Positions 51,583 to 61,089 of a DNA stretch of 64,000 nucleotides are shown here, one piece after another. Source of the stretch: Gammaproteobacteria bacterium (GTDB lineage Bacteria > Pseudomonadota > Gammaproteobacteria > Steroidobacterales > Steroidobacteraceae); assembly GCA_020851435.1 (NCBI GenBank), contig JADZCS010000227.1, positions 1 to 64,000 of the forward strand, given 5' to 3'. Both the position numbers and the translations under genes were made by a program. Below the pieces are notes generated by a model. That model searched no databases. It saw only the letters and a program-made list of their open reading frames with translations, and was not told the DNA's origin. Position 1 is the stretch's first letter. Each line of letters opens with the position of its first letter.

Positions 51583-51713
51583 GCGCTGATTATCAAGCCT
51601 TGGATCGCGGCGGGTCAAACGAGCCTGCCGGAGGCGCGGTTTCCTCGAAGCGCTGCGCACACGCCCCCCGTCGCGCTAACATGGCGTTCCCGCCGCCAGG
51701 GTCCGTAATTCCC

Positions 51714-52280
51714 ATGCTTTCCGTGGCCTTCCGTGAAGTCGACCGCTTGCTGGCCGACGCCGACTCCGAGGTGGACGCCGCCGAAGCCCACGGCTGCCTG
51801 ACCGGCGCGCTGTGCGCCGCGCCGGGTTATCGCGCAAGCGACTGGATCGAGGAGATCCTGCAGGACGGGGCGGTCGCGTCGCTGGATCCGCGTTCCGCGG
51901 TCGCGCTCGAGACCCTGCACGCCGAGACCCTGCAGTCGCTGGGCGGCGGCGAGATGACCTTCCTGCCGCTACTGCCCGACGACGATGCGCCGCTGGCGTC
52001 CCGCGTCCGCGCGCTGGCGTTCTGGTGCTCGGGATTCCTGTACGGCATGGGCGTGGGCCAGGTGCCGTCGCTCGAGCACGTGCCCGGCGACGTCGGCGAG
52101 ATCCTCCGCGACCTTTCCGAGATCAGCCGCGCCAGCCTCGATGAGTCCGAGACGGGGGATGCGGGCGAGGACGCCTACATCGAACTCGTCGAATTCGTCC
52201 GCGCGGGCGTGCAGCTTGCCTATGACGAACTGGCCGACCTGCGCGAAGGCGGCGACAAACCGGCCTCCGCGTCGCACTGA
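51714..52280 (+). CDS. ygfB: YgfB family protein (UPF0149)
   Basis: 'AEAHGCLTGALCAAPGY', 'FWCSGFLYGMGVGQVPSLEHVPGDVGEILRDLSEISR'. Confidence 0.93.
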   Translation: MLSVAFREVDRLLADADSEVDAAEAHGCLTGALCAAPGYRASDWIEEILQDGAVASLDPRSAVALETLHAETLQSLGGGEMTFLPLLPDDDAPLASRVRALAFWCSGFLYGMGVGQVPSLEHVPGDVGEILRDLSEISRASLDESETGDAGEDAYIELVEFVRAGVQLAYDELADLREGGDKPASASH

Positions 52281-52304
52281 CGCCCCACGGGCCAACGGAG
52301 CCGC

Positions 52305-53612
52305 ATGAAGAAGGAAGAATTCACCCGCCGCAGGCGCCAGCTCATGCGCATGCTCGGCAAGGACACGATCGCCATCGTGCCGGCCGCGCCGGTGCGCCAC
52401 CGCAACAGCGACGTCGAGTACGCCTACCGGCAGGACAGCAATTTCTACTACCTGACGGGCTTCGACGAGCCCGAGGCGGTCGCGGTGCTGATGCCCGGCC
52501 GGCCGCAGGGCGAGTACGTGCTGTTCGTGCGCGATCGCGACCCCGTGCGCGAGGCCTGGGACGGATCGCGCGCAGGGCCGGAAGGGGCGGTCGCGCGCCA
52601 CGGCGCGGACGACGCCTTTCCGGTCGCCGACATCGACGAGATCCTGCCCGGGCTGCTGGAGCGCTGCTCGAGCGTGCACTACACCATGGGCATCCACCCG
52701 GACTTCGACCAGCGCATCATCGGCTGGGTCAACGGCCTGCGCGCCCAGGCCAAGCACGGCCTGCACACGCCGCAGGAGTTCGTCGCGCTCGATCACCTGC
52801 TGCACGACATGCGCGTGTACAAGAGCTCCCCGGAGCTGGATACCCTGCGCCGCTCGGCCACGATCGCGGCCGGCGCCCACCGGCGCGCCATGAAGTTCGC
52901 GGCGCCGGGGCGCCACGAATACGAGGTCATGGCCGAGATCCTCCACGAGTTCCACCGCCACAAGGCCGACATCTCCTATCACCCGATCGTCGGCGGCGGC
53001 GCCAACTCCTGCGTGCTTCACTACCGGGCGAACTCCGCACGCCTCGAGGACGGCGACCTGCTGCTCATCGACGCCGGCTGCGAGTACGACTACTACGCCT
53101 CCGACATCACGCGGACCTTCCCCATCAACGGCCGCTTCAGCGAGCGCCAGCGCGCGATCTACGAGGTGGTGCTCGAGGCGCAGCAGGCCGCCATCGACAA
53201 GGTCAGGCCGGGCAACCACTGGAATGAACCCCACGAGGCGGCGGTGAAAGCCGTGACCCAGGGGCTGCTCCGGCTGGGGCTGCTCAAGGGCAAGCTGCCG
53301 AAGCTGATCAAGGACGAGGCCTACAAGCCCTTCTTCATGCACCGTTCGGGCCACTGGCTGGGCATGGATGTCCACGACGTCGGCGAGTACAAGGTCGGCG
53401 AAGATTGGCGGCTGCTGGAACCCGGCATGGTGACGACCATCGAGCCGGGCATCTACATCCCGCCGGGCACGAAGATCGCCCCGCGCGACTGGTGGGGCAT
53501 CGGCGTCCGCATCGAGGACGACGTGGTGGTGACCAAGGGCGATCCGGAGGTCATCAGCGGCGGCGTCCCGACCGACCCGGACGAGATCGAACGCTTCATG
53601 CAGTCGGCCTGA
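52305..53612 (+). CDS. pepP: Xaa-Pro aminopeptidase II
   Basis: 'EFTRRRRQLMRMLGKDTIAIVPAAPVRHRNSDVEYAYRQDSNFYYLTGFDEPEAV', metal ligands 'LIDAGCEYDYYASDITRTFP', 'HRSGHWLGMDVHDVG'. Confidence 0.97.
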   Translation: MKKEEFTRRRRQLMRMLGKDTIAIVPAAPVRHRNSDVEYAYRQDSNFYYLTGFDEPEAVAVLMPGRPQGEYVLFVRDRDPVREAWDGSRAGPEGAVARHGADDAFPVADIDEILPGLLERCSSVHYTMGIHPDFDQRIIGWVNGLRAQAKHGLHTPQEFVALDHLLHDMRVYKSSPELDTLRRSATIAAGAHRRAMKFAAPGRHEYEVMAEILHEFHRHKADISYHPIVGGGANSCVLHYRANSARLEDGDLLLIDAGCEYDYYASDITRTFPINGRFSERQRAIYEVVLEAQQAAIDKVRPGNHWNEPHEAAVKAVTQGLLRLGLLKGKLPKLIKDEAYKPFFMHRSGHWLGMDVHDVGEYKVGEDWRLLEPGMVTTIEPGIYIPPGTKIAPRDWWGIGVRIEDDVVVTKGDPEVISGGVPTDPDEIERFMQSA

Positions 53613-53630
53613 GGAGATCCGCGAGCCATC

Positions 53631-54866
53631 ATGAGCACATCCCTGCGGTGCGACGTCGCGATCGTCGGCGGCGGCATGGTCGGCCTGTCCCTGGCCGCCG
53701 CGCTGTCGCGGCTGCCGCTGGACGTCGTGGTGATCGAACCGGTGCCGGCGGGCGAGGCCGGCCAGCCCAGCTTCGACTCGAGGACCAGCGCGCTGTCGAA
53801 CGGTACGCGCCGCATCCTCGAAGGGCTCGGCGTCTGGCGTTCGGTGGCCGCCGAGGCGACCCCGATCAAGCGCATCCACGTCTCGGATCGCGGCCGTTTC
53901 GCCTTCGCGAGGCTCTCGGCGGAACAACAGGGCGTTCCCGCGCTGGGTTATACGCTGGAGAACCGCCTGCTCGGCGCCGCGCTGTGGCGCGCGGTGTCGG
54001 CGGCGCCGCGCGTGAAGATCCTGAGTCCGGCGCAGGTCACGCAGGTCACGCCGGGTGCCGAGCGCGTGGACCTCGCCGTGGAAGGCTGCGGAGAGACGGG
54101 CGTGTCGGCCAGGCTGGTCGTGGCTGCAGATGGCGCGAAGTCCGCCGTGCGCGAGGCCTTCGGCATCGACGCCACGGTCTGGGACTACGGCCAGCACGCG
54201 GTGATCGCCAATGTCGCGGCGGGCCGCTTCCACGACTTCGTCGCCTACGAACGCTTCACCGAGACCGGCCCGATCGCCGTGCTGCCGCTGGCCGACGGGC
54301 GCTGCACGATCGTCTGGACGCTCGCGCCGGATGCCGCGCGCGAGGCGTTGGAACTCGACGACGCCGCGTTCCTGGCGGCCTTCCAGGAACGCTTCGGCCA
54401 TCGCCTGGGACAGTTCACGCGCGTGGGCAAGCGTCATGCGTATCCGCTGGCGCTCACGCGCTCGGAGCGGCAGGTCGCGCCGCGCGCCGTCATCATCGGT
54501 AACGCGGCACAGGGCCTGCACCCGATCGCCGGCCAGGGCTTCAACCTCGGGCTGCGCGACGTCGCGACGCTCGCCGAGGTGATCGCCGACGAGGTGCGCG
54601 CGTCCGGGGCGACGATGGATCCGGGCAGCCCCGCCGTGCTCGAGCGCTATGCCGACTGGCGTCGCGCCGATCGCCGGACCGTCATCGCCTTCACGGACGG
54701 CCTGGTGCGCCTCTTCGGCAATCCGCTGGCGCCGGTCGCGGCCGCGCGTTCGGCAGGCCTGCTGCTGTTCGACCTGCTGCCGCCCGCCAAGGATGCATTC
54801 GCGCGCGTCACCATGGGCCTCGCGGGCCGCGTCCCGAAGCTGGGCCGCGGGGTGCCCGTCGCATGA
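53631..54866 (+). CDS. ubiH: 2-octaprenyl-6-methoxyphenyl hydroxylase (UbiH)
   Basis: FAD motif 'DVAIVGGGMVGLSLAAAL', 'IIGNAAQGLHPIAGQGFNLGLRDVATLAEV'. Confidence 0.92.
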   Translation: MSTSLRCDVAIVGGGMVGLSLAAALSRLPLDVVVIEPVPAGEAGQPSFDSRTSALSNGTRRILEGLGVWRSVAAEATPIKRIHVSDRGRFAFARLSAEQQGVPALGYTLENRLLGAALWRAVSAAPRVKILSPAQVTQVTPGAERVDLAVEGCGETGVSARLVVAADGAKSAVREAFGIDATVWDYGQHAVIANVAAGRFHDFVAYERFTETGPIAVLPLADGRCTIVWTLAPDAAREALELDDAAFLAAFQERFGHRLGQFTRVGKRHAYPLALTRSERQVAPRAVIIGNAAQGLHPIAGQGFNLGLRDVATLAEVIADEVRASGATMDPGSPAVLERYADWRRADRRTVIAFTDGLVRLFGNPLAPVAAARSAGLLLFDLLPPAKDAFARVTMGLAGRVPKLGRGVPVA

Positions 54867-56095
54867 AGGCCGGACAGGACTTCGACGTCGTCATCGTCGG
54901 CGGCGGGATGGTCGGTGCCGCCGTCGCCGCGCTGCTCGCGACGCAGCGCGCCACCGCGCGCCTGTCGATCGCCGTGCTCGAGCCGCGGCCGGTTGCCCCG
55001 CCGCTGGCGGACGAGCCCTTCGACATCCGCGTCTCGGCCGTCTCGCGCGGGTCGCAGCGCTTGCTGGAGCACGTCGGTGCCTGGCCCGCGATCGCCGCGC
55101 GCGGCGCGGGTCCCTATCGGCGCATGGTGGTGTGGGATGCGGCGGGTTCGGCGGGCGGCGAGGGCTCGATCAGCTTCGATGCCGCCGACCTGGGCGAGCC
55201 GGACCTCGGCCACCTGTGCGAGAACCGCGCGATCCAGGCTGCGCTGACGGAGCGCGCGATGGAACTGGGCGTGACGCTGCTGCGCGCCAACGTCGAGGGC
55301 CTGGAACTCGGCGCCGAAGCCGCGCAGCTTGCGCTCGGCGACGGCCGGCGCCTGTCGGCCGCGCTCGTGGTCGCCGCCGACGGCGCGGACTCCGCGATCC
55401 GCGGCATGGCCGGCATCGACACCAAGGGCTGGGCCTACGGTCAGCACGGCGTGGTCGCCAATCTTCAGCCCGCCTTGCCGCACGGCGAGACGGCGTATCA
55501 GCGTTTCCTGCCGACGGGCCCGCTGGCGCTGCTGCCGCTGGCCGACGGGCGGGTGTCGATCGTCTGGTCGACCACTCAGGCCGAGGCGGAGTCGCTGCTG
55601 GCGCTGGACGATGCGGCCTTCGGCATGCGCGTGACCGAGGCCTCCTGCGCCGTGCTCGGCGAGCTGGCGGCCTCGGGTCCGCGCGGCGCGTTCCCGCTGC
55701 GCCTGATCCACGCCCTCGAGTACACGCGGCCGCGCCTCGCGCTGGTCGGCGACGCGGCCCACGCGGTGCACCCGCTGGCGGGGCAGGGCGTCAACCTGGG
55801 ATTCATGGACGCTGCGGCGCTGGCCGAGGTGCTGGGCCAGTCGGTCGCGACCGGCGCCGACGCCGGTGATCCGCGCGCGCTGCGCCGCTACGAGCGCTGG
55901 CGCAAGGCCGAGAACCTGCCTGCCATGGCGATGTTCGACGGCCTCAAGCGGCTGTTCTCCAATTCGGACCCGGTGTTGTCCTGGGCCCGTCGCAGCGGCT
56001 TGTCGTTCTTCGACGCCGCCGCCCCCGTCAAGAGGCTGCTCATGCGCCGCGCGCTGGGTACCGTCGGCGACGTGCCGGCGATCATGCGGCGCTGA
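54863..56095 (+). CDS. ubiI: UbiH/UbiF/VisC-family FAD hydroxylase (UbiI-like)
   Basis: 'DVVIVGGGMVGAAVAALLA', 'LVGDAAHAVHPLAGQGVNLGFMDAAALAEVL'; tandem with ubiH. Confidence 0.85.
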   Translation: MKAGQDFDVVIVGGGMVGAAVAALLATQRATARLSIAVLEPRPVAPPLADEPFDIRVSAVSRGSQRLLEHVGAWPAIAARGAGPYRRMVVWDAAGSAGGEGSISFDAADLGEPDLGHLCENRAIQAALTERAMELGVTLLRANVEGLELGAEAAQLALGDGRRLSAALVVAADGADSAIRGMAGIDTKGWAYGQHGVVANLQPALPHGETAYQRFLPTGPLALLPLADGRVSIVWSTTQAEAESLLALDDAAFGMRVTEASCAVLGELAASGPRGAFPLRLIHALEYTRPRLALVGDAAHAVHPLAGQGVNLGFMDAAALAEVLGQSVATGADAGDPRALRRYERWRKAENLPAMAMFDGLKRLFSNSDPVLSWARRSGLSFFDAAAPVKRLLMRRALGTVGDVPAIMRR

Positions 56096-56096
56096 A

Positions 56097-56873
56097 TCAG
56101 CGCGGCGACCAGGCCACCGCGTCGATCGTGTCGCGGTAGGCGTGCCAGGTCGCGTGCCCCAGCAGCGGGATCACGATGGCCAGGCCGACCAGTCCCGTGG
56201 CGAAGCCGATGGCCGTCAGGGTCACGATCGTCCCCGACCAGACCAGCATCGCGCGCTTGTTGCGCAGCACCGCGTTGAAGCTCGTCACCACCGCCGTGAC
56301 GGCATCGACCTCCCGGTCGGCGATCATGGGCAGCGCGAAGGCGCTGCACGCGAAGGTGATCGCCGCGAAGATGGACCCGACCGCCGAGCCGATGCCCAGG
56401 AACAGCGACAGCGCGCGCCAGTCCGGGTGGGCTTCGACCGGAAAGAACACGTGCACCATCGAGCCCGCGCGTGCCCACACCAGGAACACCACGAGCAGCA
56501 CCAGCGCGAACACCATGAGCGTCGCGAAGTCCTCGCGTTGCTCGGCGAAGCAGCGGCGCAGCGAGGGACGTTCCTCGCGCGACAGCTGCCGGCTGATCGA
56601 GTACAGGCCGATCGCCAGCACGGGTGCCACGAACACGAAGCCGGACAGCAGGGTCAGGACGACCCAGTAGCTGCCGAAGCGCCAGCCGACCAGCGTGACG
56701 GCCCAGCTGATGAGCATGATGACGAGCCCGTAGGTCAGGCTTTGCCTGGGCGCCCGGGTGAGGTCGCGCCAGCCCAGCGAGACCCAGCGCAGCGCCGCGT
56801 GGGTATCCAGCCTGCGGCAGGGCGCGACGAACGGCAGGGCTTCCGCCCCATCCTGGTTTGCGGGTTCACTCAT
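56097..56873 (-). CDS. DUF2189 membrane protein
   Basis: 'ALRWVSLGWRDLTRAPRQSLTYGLVIMLISWAV...FVFVAPVLAIGLYSISRQLSREERPSL'. Confidence 0.9.
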   Translation of the reverse strand: MSEPANQDGAEALPFVAPCRRLDTHAALRWVSLGWRDLTRAPRQSLTYGLVIMLISWAVTLVGWRFGSYWVVLTLLSGFVFVAPVLAIGLYSISRQLSREERPSLRRCFAEQREDFATLMVFALVLLVVFLVWARAGSMVHVFFPVEAHPDWRALSLFLGIGSAVGSIFAAITFACSAFALPMIADREVDAVTAVVTSFNAVLRNKRAMLVWSGTIVTLTAIGFATGLVGLAIVIPLLGHATWHAYRDTIDAVAWSPR

Positions 56874-56895
56874 CCAATCCCCCCCCCCGAGCAGA

Positions 56896-57363
56896 TCACG
56901 TGTTCACAAGGTCCAGCGGCAACTCCGTGGTGTTCTTGGTTTCCTCGATCACGATCCTGGACTCGATCGCCTGCACACCTGGAATCTGCGACAGCCGCTT
57001 CTGCAGGAACTCGTTGTAGTCGTTGATCGTACGCGTAGTCACGAGCAGGACAAAGTCCGTGTCGCCCATGACCATGAAGCACTGCATCACTTCCGGGTAG
57101 CTCAGCACCTTCTGCTTGAACTTCGGCAGTGACTGCCAGCCGTGGCTCGCGAGCTTGACGTGCACGAGCACCAGCACGTCGAGCCCGAGCTTCTCGCGCG
57201 ACAGCACCGCGACCTGGCGGCGGATCACCCCGGTCTCCTCGAGCAGGCTGATGCGTCGCCAGCACGGCGACTGTGAAAGCCCTACGCGCTGGGCCACTTC
57301 GGCGGTCGAGAGCGACGCGTCTTTTTGCAGTGCACCCAGGATCTTCAAGTCGATTCTATCCAT
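56896..57363 (-). CDS. Lrp/AsnC family transcriptional regulator (BkdR-like candidate)
   Basis: 'MDRIDLKILGALQKDASLSTAEVAQRVGLSQSPCWRRISLLEETGVIRRQVAVL'; divergent from the bkd-type operon. Confidence 0.94.
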   Translation of the reverse strand: MDRIDLKILGALQKDASLSTAEVAQRVGLSQSPCWRRISLLEETGVIRRQVAVLSREKLGLDVLVLVHVKLASHGWQSLPKFKQKVLSYPEVMQCFMVMGDTDFVLLVTTRTINDYNEFLQKRLSQIPGVQAIESRIVIEETKNTTELPLDLVNT

Positions 57364-57565
57364 GACGGTGGATGATCCTTTCTGAAGGGCGTGTCGGGAC
57401 AGATAAACTATCCATCACTTCGGCCTGAGGCAAGCTTGCTTGGCTGAATCGTTCCGCGGGCAGCGACTACACTTGTTCATATCCGTGCATTCCTGCTCTG
57501 GCGGGAGATGTCGTCGCGAGTGATGATGCGAGATCGCCAGCGGGCGGCCATCGGTCCTGGGAGTC

Positions 57566-58807
57566 ATGTCTATGCCAACGAAGCCACGCCTGCACGTGCC
57601 ACATCCTCCCGCCAGGCCCGGCGAAGCACCGAACTTCAGCTATGTGCGGCTGTCGCCGGCCGGCGCGGTGCCGCGCCCCGACGTCAACGCGCCGACGCGC
57701 GAGATCGAGTACCTCGCGGTGGACCTGGTGCGCGTGCTCGACGACAACCACACGGCCGTCGGTCCCTGGAATCCGCACCTGGAAGTCCACGACCTGCAGA
57801 TCGGCCTGCGCCACATGATGCTGACGCGCAGCTTCGACGAGCGCATGCAGAAGACGCAGCGGCAGGGAAAGATCTCCTTCTACATGAAGTCGACCGGCGA
57901 GGAGGCTGTGTCCGTCGCCGCCGCCATGGCGCTGCGGCCCGCCGACATGCTGTTCCCGTCCTACCGCAACCAGGGCCTGCAGATGGTCCGCGGCAGCAGC
58001 CTGGTCGACATGATGTGCCAGCTGCTGTCCAACACCCGCGACATGTGCAAGGGCCGGCAGCTGCCCGTCATGTACCACTCGGTCCCCGGCCGCCTGTTCT
58101 CGATCTCGGGCAACCTGACCACCCAGTTCCCGCAGGCGGTGGGCTGGGCCATGGCGTCCGCCATCAAGGGCGAGGACCACATCGCGGCGACCTGGATCGG
58201 CGAAGGCTCCAGCGCCGAGGCCGATTTCCATCACGCGCTGCTGTTCGCGTCGGTCTATCGCGCGCCGGTCATCCTCAACGTCGTCAACAACCAGTGGGCG
58301 ATCTCGACCTTCCAGGGCTTCGCCGGAGGCGAGCAGGCTTCTTTCGCAGCCCGCGGACCCGGTTACGGCATCCCGGGCCTGCGCGTCGACGGCAACGACT
58401 TCCTCGCCGTGCACGCCGCCACGCAGTGGGCCGCCGAGCGCGCGCGCACCGGGGCCGGCGCGACGCTGATCGAACTGGTCACCTACCGGGCCGCGCCGCA
58501 CTCGACCAGCGACGATCCCTCGCGCTACCGCCCGAAGGACGACTACGAACGCTGGCCGCTCGGCGACCCCATCGAGCGCCTCAAGGGCCACCTGATCTCG
58601 CTCGGCGAGTGGTCCGAGGACCGGCACGCCGCGCTCGCCCGGGAACTCGAGGGCATCGTCGCCACGGCCTGGAAGGAAGCCTCCGGCTACGGCACGCTGA
58701 CAGAGGGCCCGCGCCTGGATCGCGACCTCATGTTCCAGGACGTGTTCAAGGACATGCCGGCGCACCTCAAGCGCCAGCGCGACCAACTCAAGGCGGAGCT
58801 CGGCTGA
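57566..58807 (+). CDS. Branched-chain 2-oxo acid dehydrogenase E1 alpha subunit
   Basis: 'MMLTRSFDERMQKTQRQGKISFYMKSTGEEAVSVAAAMAL', TPP motif region 'AATWIGEGSSAEADFHHALLFASVYRAPVILNVVNNQWAIST'. Confidence 0.95.
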   Translation: MSMPTKPRLHVPHPPARPGEAPNFSYVRLSPAGAVPRPDVNAPTREIEYLAVDLVRVLDDNHTAVGPWNPHLEVHDLQIGLRHMMLTRSFDERMQKTQRQGKISFYMKSTGEEAVSVAAAMALRPADMLFPSYRNQGLQMVRGSSLVDMMCQLLSNTRDMCKGRQLPVMYHSVPGRLFSISGNLTTQFPQAVGWAMASAIKGEDHIAATWIGEGSSAEADFHHALLFASVYRAPVILNVVNNQWAISTFQGFAGGEQASFAARGPGYGIPGLRVDGNDFLAVHAATQWAAERARTGAGATLIELVTYRAAPHSTSDDPSRYRPKDDYERWPLGDPIERLKGHLISLGEWSEDRHAALARELEGIVATAWKEASGYGTLTEGPRLDRDLMFQDVFKDMPAHLKRQRDQLKAELG

Positions 58808-58808
58808 C

Positions 58809-59825
58809 ATGGCACAGATGAACATGATCCAGGCGCTCAACTCCGCCATGGACATCATGCTGGGGCGCGACCGCTCGGTGGTGGTCCTCGGCCAGGACGT
58901 CGGCTACTTCGGCGGCGTGTTCCGCTGCACCGACGGCCTGCAGCGCAAGTACGGCGAGCACCGCGTGATCGACACGCCGATCGCCGAGGGCGGCATCGTG
59001 GCCGCGGCGATCGGCATGGGCGTCAACGGGCTCCGGCCCGTCGCGGAGGTGCAGTTCGCCGACTACATCTATCCCGCCTACGACCAGATCGTCAGCGAGC
59101 TCGCGCGCCTGCGCTATCGCAGCGCCGGCGAGTACTTCGCGCCCGTGACCATCCGCACGCCCTGCGGCGGCGGCATCCGCGGCGGCCAGACGCACTCGCA
59201 GAGCCCCGAGGCGGTGTTCGCGCACGTCTGCGGCCTCAAGGTCGTGATGCCCTCGAACCCCTACGACGCGAAGGGCCTGCTGATCGCCTCGATCGAGGAC
59301 GACGACCCGGTGATCTTCCTCGAGCCAAAGCGCCTCTATAACGGTCCCTTCGACGGTGACCCGAACAAGCCGGCCGTTCCCTGGAGCACGCACGCCAAGG
59401 GCGAGGTTCCCGAGGGCTACTACACGGTGCCGATCGGCAAGGCCGACGTGATCCGCGAGGGCAACGACGTCACGATCGTCACCTACGGCACCATGGGTTA
59501 CGTGGCCGAGGCCGCGGCGCGGGGCCTGGGACTCGACGCCGAGATCATCGACCTGCGCACGATCGTGCCGCTGGACCTCGAGACCGTGTGCCGCTCGGTG
59601 CGCAAGACCGGCCGCTGCGTCATCGCGCACGAGGCGACGCGTTTCGGCGGCTTCGGCGCGGAACTGGCCGCATCGATCCAGGAAGAATGCTTCTGGAGCC
59701 TCGAGGCGCCCATCCAGCGCGTGGGCGGTTGGGATACTCCCTATCCGCACGCGTTCGAGTGGGAATACTTCCCGGGCCAGGCGCGCGTCGCGACGGCGCT
59801 CAAGGCCGCGATGGGGGATGCATGA
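58809..59825 (+). CDS. Branched-chain 2-oxo acid dehydrogenase E1 beta subunit
   Basis: 'MNMIQALNSAMDIMLGRDRSVVVLGQDVGYFGGVFRCTDGLQRKYGEHRVIDTPIAEGGIVAAAIGMG'. Confidence 0.96.
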   Translation: MAQMNMIQALNSAMDIMLGRDRSVVVLGQDVGYFGGVFRCTDGLQRKYGEHRVIDTPIAEGGIVAAAIGMGVNGLRPVAEVQFADYIYPAYDQIVSELARLRYRSAGEYFAPVTIRTPCGGGIRGGQTHSQSPEAVFAHVCGLKVVMPSNPYDAKGLLIASIEDDDPVIFLEPKRLYNGPFDGDPNKPAVPWSTHAKGEVPEGYYTVPIGKADVIREGNDVTIVTYGTMGYVAEAAARGLGLDAEIIDLRTIVPLDLETVCRSVRKTGRCVIAHEATRFGGFGAELAASIQEECFWSLEAPIQRVGGWDTPYPHAFEWEYFPGQARVATALKAAMGDA

Positions 59826-61075
59826 GCCGCTACGTATTCAAGCTGCCCGACCTGGGCGAAGGCACGGTTTCATCCGAGATCGTCAGCTGGCGCGTCAAGG
59901 CGGGCGACCTGGTCGGCGAGGACCAGCCGCTGGTCGAGATGTCGACGGACAAGGCCGTGATCGAGGTGCCGAGCCCCGTGTCCGGTCGCGTGGTGTCGAT
60001 CGCGGGTGTGCCGGGCGACCAGATCGCGGTGGGCGCCGACCTCGTGGTATTCGAGACCGGCGAGGACGTGGCCGTCGAAGCGCCGCCGGCCGCAGTCGCG
60101 CCCACGCCTGCGCCAACGCCGCCGGCCGCCGCCGCCGTGGCTCGCGTGGCGCCGGGCCGGCCCGCCGCAGCCGTGGCCGCCGGCAACGGTCGCGTCATGG
60201 CCTCGCCGGCCACGCGCCGGCGCGCGCGCGAGGCGGGCATCGCGCTGGCCGGCATGGCTGGTTCGGGTCCGGGTGGCCGCATCGAACGCCGCGATCTCGA
60301 CGCCGCGCTCGCGGCCCAGGGTTCGGCGCCGGCGCAGGAGCCGGTATCCGCCGCGGCAGGACCCGCTCGCCGAACCGGAACCGAAGAGGTCAAGGTCATC
60401 GGCGTGCGCCGCGTGATCGCCAACCGCATGTCCGAGGCCAAGCGCAACATCCCGCACTTCGCCTATGTCGAGGAAGTCGACGTCACCGAGCTCGAGTCGC
60501 TGCGCGCGCACCTGAATTCGCGGGCGCCGAAGGGAACGCCGCCGCTGACCTACCTGCCGTTCATCGTGGCTGCGCTGGCCCGCGTGCTGGAGGACTTCCC
60601 CCAGTGCAACGCGCACTACGACGCCGAGCGCAACGTGATCATCCGGCACCGGGCCGTGCACGTCGGGGTCGCAACCCAGACGCCCGACGGGCTCAAGGTG
60701 CCGGTGCTGCGCCATGCCGAGGGCCGCAGGCTGCGCGACATCGCCGACGAGGTCCGGCGCATCTCGGACGCCGCGCGCAACAACACGGCCAGGCGCGACG
60801 AGCTGACGGGCTCGACGATCACCATCACGAGTCTCGGTCGGCTCGGCGGCATCGTCAGCACGCCGGTCATCAACGCACCCGAGGTCGCCATCATCGGCAT
60901 CAACAAGGCCATCGACAGGCCCGTGGTTCTCCACGGTGCCGTGGTCGTGCGCCGCATGATGAACTTGTCTTCTTCCTTCGATCACCGCTTCGTCGACGGC
61001 TTCGACGGGGCCGCGATGATCCAGGCGCTAAAGGATCTCCTCGAGCATCCCGCGACCATCTTCATGGCTGAGTAA
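59822..61075 (+). CDS. Dihydrolipoamide acyltransferase (E2) of branched-chain 2-oxo acid dehydrogenase
   Basis: Lipoyl domain 'VEMSTDKAVIEVPSPVSG', E3-binding 'ASPATRRRAREAGIALAGMAGSGPGGRIERRDLD', catalytic 'SSSFDHRFVDGFDGAAM'. Confidence 0.96.
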   Translation: MSRYVFKLPDLGEGTVSSEIVSWRVKAGDLVGEDQPLVEMSTDKAVIEVPSPVSGRVVSIAGVPGDQIAVGADLVVFETGEDVAVEAPPAAVAPTPAPTPPAAAAVARVAPGRPAAAVAAGNGRVMASPATRRRAREAGIALAGMAGSGPGGRIERRDLDAALAAQGSAPAQEPVSAAAGPARRTGTEEVKVIGVRRVIANRMSEAKRNIPHFAYVEEVDVTELESLRAHLNSRAPKGTPPLTYLPFIVAALARVLEDFPQCNAHYDAERNVIIRHRAVHVGVATQTPDGLKVPVLRHAEGRRLRDIADEVRRISDAARNNTARRDELTGSTITITSLGRLGGIVSTPVINAPEVAIIGINKAIDRPVVLHGAVVVRRMMNLSSSFDHRFVDGFDGAAMIQALKDLLEHPATIFMAE

Positions 61076-61089
61076 TCCGGAGAGAGTCC

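Noticed and set aside
51969-54521. 850-aa minus-strand ORF opposite ygfB/pepP/ubiH
   Set aside because: Shadow ORF, same reasoning.
57431-57442. GCAAGCTTGC palindrome in the lrp-bkd intergenic region as an Lrp site
   Set aside because: Single short palindrome, no match to an Lrp-type consensus that I can defend.
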